Shown: piece by piece, positions 61,196 through 64,000 of the stretch | Layout: every line of letters starts with the position of its first letter | Position numbering within the stretch: position 1 is the first letter of the stretch | Source of the DNA: Larimichthys crocea | Lineage: Eukaryota > Chordata > Actinopteri > Sciaenidae | Assembly: GCF_000972845.2 (NCBI RefSeq) | Contig: NC_040029.1 | Coordinates: 2,144,695-2,208,694, forward strand | Length of the DNA stretch: 64,000 nt | Reading direction: 5' to 3' | Translations under genes and position numbers: made by a program | Notes under the pieces: model-generated | Databases searched by the model: none | What the model was told of the DNA's origin: nothing | The model's input: only the letters and a program-made list of their open reading frames with translations

Positions 61196-64000
61196 GGTTT
61201 AAAGCCTTGATCTCGTTTACAAAACCTTGTATCTTCTTTGGAAAAACAAAAGAGAGTTGGTACCATTGGATCAGCTCTATATGTCAAATGTATTGATTTG
61301 ACTTGAGAGAGTTAAATGACATAAGTTGTATCTGACACAATATAGTACAAAAGACTGATAACACAACGTATAAACAATGCATATTTCACCACAGTCAACA
61401 TGACTGGAGACTGTTTTTCAAGTGGAACAGTGAAAGCCACTTCATTATTAATGAGAGACGGACTGAGGAGGCCCTCGGCCTCTCCACACACTCTCATGCA
61501 ACAGGCTCTTTACTCACACGATGCAATTATCCCCTACAGAGAACAAAAGTAAACAAGCCCCTGTTATTTTCTTTTTGTATTAGCGGAGACAAGTGCTCCG
61601 CAAAAGGCCACATGCCTCAGTTACAGGGAGATTCACAATCCATCAGGGATGATAACAACAGCATACCTGAGCAGTTACACAGAAGCACTGGAGACGCACG
61701 GAGTGGGAAGCCTTTTACGTGCAGTAATGTTTAAATGTGTCTGAATGAGTAAATATAGCACGACTGAACCAACGGGTGTTGAGTACACTGCATCTTTCCT
61801 GTTGACAGATACTCGAGTCTTAATCTTGTCTGACCTCCCGTCTAGCTGGTGAAGACAAACATGCTCAGTGTGTGCATGTGTGCGCGAGAAAAGAAATCAA
61901 TAGGCATTAGCTGTAAGGAAGAGTGTATCTCTGACCACGGTGTACCTCGAGAACACCCAGGGGAGGCATGAATCACAGCTTCTCATGCCTACACACTGCA
62001 CTGCACTCATTGCCCCCGTTTCATACCTGTGAATCGCACTAAAGGAGTCTTTTACAAACTCTACAACATTTTTACACAACAGAATATGACTTACAAATGA
62101 CACACAAGTGATCTGGAAACCAGAGCTGACATAATTAGTCGATCAGATTAAATTAAGTATTTTGATCATCCATTTCTCGTTAAAGTCATGTTTTAAAGCA
62201 AAAATTTACTAATTTATTTACTGCTTCTGAATTCTTTGGTTTTCTATGATAGTATATTGAGTATCAAACAATACTAATACTTAACTTATAATAACTATAG
62301 GAAAAAGAAACCTTTCATACAAAACATGCAGCTCAAAGTGCTTTACATTTTAAAAGGAATAAAACAGAATAAGACTTTTTAAGAAGCTCTGGGAACTTGT
62401 GACTGATGTTTCTTTTTGCCATTTGCTGATATTCTACAAACCATTAATTAACCAATAAATCATGCAAATAATTAAAAGATTAATCAGTAATAAAAATAAC
62501 TGCACGATTGTACAAATCTAACAAAAGTGTTGAGAGAACACATCTGTATTTCTAGAATTCTGCCTACATTAGACTAAATACTAAACACATTTAAAGTGAC
62601 AGGCAGAAGCTTTCTGAGAGTTAACACAAAAGACTGAAATAAAGGGGAAACTGCAAGCTCAGCTCTGTTTACATTTACATGTTAAAATAGCCATGTAAAT
62701 TTGACTTATTAACACAATCATATACCCTGTTCCCTTCCCTGGACTCTACGTCATTGGGAACCGTTATTAGAAACTCCAAAAACTCACCCGCTAAGAAATA
62801 GTTCCACACATGAACCCGGATTAAACTCAAACTTTTGTCACTTTTAAACTTTCAGTTTTTGTACGGATGAAACAAACAAGCTATAACATGTTAGTTAATG
62901 AGCTTTTGTTTGATTTGCGTGCCAGGCTACTTGCCTGCTCCTGTCCTTATGCTACGCTAAACTTAAGGCTCCTCGAGAGTGGCATCAATCTTCTCCTCTA
63001 ACTCTTGGCAAGAAAGCAGATAAACATACAGTTTATGCCAAAATTTCAAACGACGCCTTTAATGCCTTTTTATGTCCCATGTACTTTGCGTTGCCTATAA
63101 ATTAGAAATTAGAAAATGTGATTTACACATGTATTTATGACATGGTAAGTAATCTGCCAATTATTTTCATAATCATTGCATCTTTGTGAAAATTGTCCAG
63201 GTGACGTCTTGAAGAAGCTTTTTTTCCTCCAACAATCCAAAATTTAAAATAATAACTTCAATATGAAGTAAAATCGGTTTGAGGATTCAGTTTATAAGAT
63301 TCGTCTTTAAAGTATCAACACACCTTTGCCTGAATGCTAATGAAATTTGGGACACTGTTCTTTGATTCTCACTACTGTACCTGGGCTTTCCCTTGGCCGA
63401 CACAACTAAAAATAGCCGCTAGTGACCCACATTTCCTCATGGGATTAACCAATCACCACAGGCTGATCTGGTTCAGTACCAGCAGCCTTGCAGGAGGCCC
63501 AGTCCCATTCATCACATGAAAGTAGGTGAAACAGAGAGGAACAGCGACGAGAGGGGGAACAAAGAGGGAAAAGAAAAGGGCAAGACAGAAATGTTCAAGG
63601 CAATAACAAGACAGCCAATTAAAGAGTGGAGGAGGAGGGAAAGCAAGGGCAGTGGCAGTTCAAGGGCCACAGATGATTACCACACAGACAAACCACGCAT
63701 GTGAAAGCCTCTGCGGACTACTGCGTATTTGTCATGAATATATGCACTGCAACTAAACACCTGTCAGGTCTGCTCTTGTCCTACGTCTGCAGTGATTTAT
63801 TCAGCCCAGACAAGGTTTTACAAGCTATTCCTCTGCTCGGGGAGGAGCTGAGGCGTTCTGGTAGAAGACTAAACAGCTGAATAACGGAGACATCCGATAT
63901 GACGTGTTCTCGAATACCGCTGGAGGAGAAGAGAAGAGAACTGGATGATAAACCAGATATAAAAACCAAATCTGCTTTATTTTTCTGATCGTATATGGAC

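Larger units (their letters stand above)
60302..64000. other. vangl1 5' intron / upstream region, no gene seen
   Basis: Apart from a degenerate tandem repeat (about 60505-60835) and a LINE-like tail (to 61195), this stretch has no recognisable exon. Open frames are short and unmatched. Confidence 0.45.

Overview
This is vertebrate, almost certainly teleost fish, nuclear DNA. It contains spliced genes with GT-AG introns, long AT-rich introns, many microsatellites, tRNA-type SINEs, LINE 3' ends, hAT-type DNA transposons and a decayed Ty3/gypsy element. The species cannot be fixed from the sequence; a percomorph-like teleost is my guess.

Layout. 1-940 is a tetranucleotide-like tandem array. 1293-2656 is a roughly 1.36 kb segment that recurs at 45506-46857 and carries two small first-exon-like sequences. 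2657-5150 is a scrambled gypsy retrotransposon on the minus strand. 6903-16051 is timmdc1 (minus, 7 coding exons), a mitochondrial complex I assembly factor; its intron 1 holds a 10-N gap followed by an inverted, indel-riddled copy of exons 2-7. 16052-20218 is intergenic, with a minisatellite, hAT-like elements and LINE tails. 20219-23911 is poglut1 (minus, 11 exons), an ER protein O-glucosyltransferase. 24626-31897 is casq2 (plus, 11 exons), cardiac-type calsequestrin, head-to-head with poglut1. 38150-57477 is vangl1 (minus, six 3' coding exons; the 5' end lies beyond the window), a planar cell polarity membrane protein. Nested antisense in the large vangl1 intron is a HIPK-like kinase gene (45863-49388) that looks pseudogenised: one splice donor is lost and there is a nonsense codon in the activation segment. 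57478-64000 is vangl1 5' intron with a clean hAT insertion.

The genes do not form a pathway. As I recall human gene order, poglut1-timmdc1 (tandem, same strand) and casq2-vangl1 are each conserved neighbour pairs, so the window joins two ancestral blocks. The most notable observations are: the probable assembly artefact inside timmdc1; the nested kinase with tandemly duplicated first exons and a 51-bp (17-residue) acidic repeat; a LINE lodged about 10 bp upstream of casq2 exon 2; a perfect 21-bp hairpin downstream of poglut1; and an in-frame tandem donor in vangl1. I found no CRISPR array, rRNA, or convincing tRNA gene, and no wholly new system.
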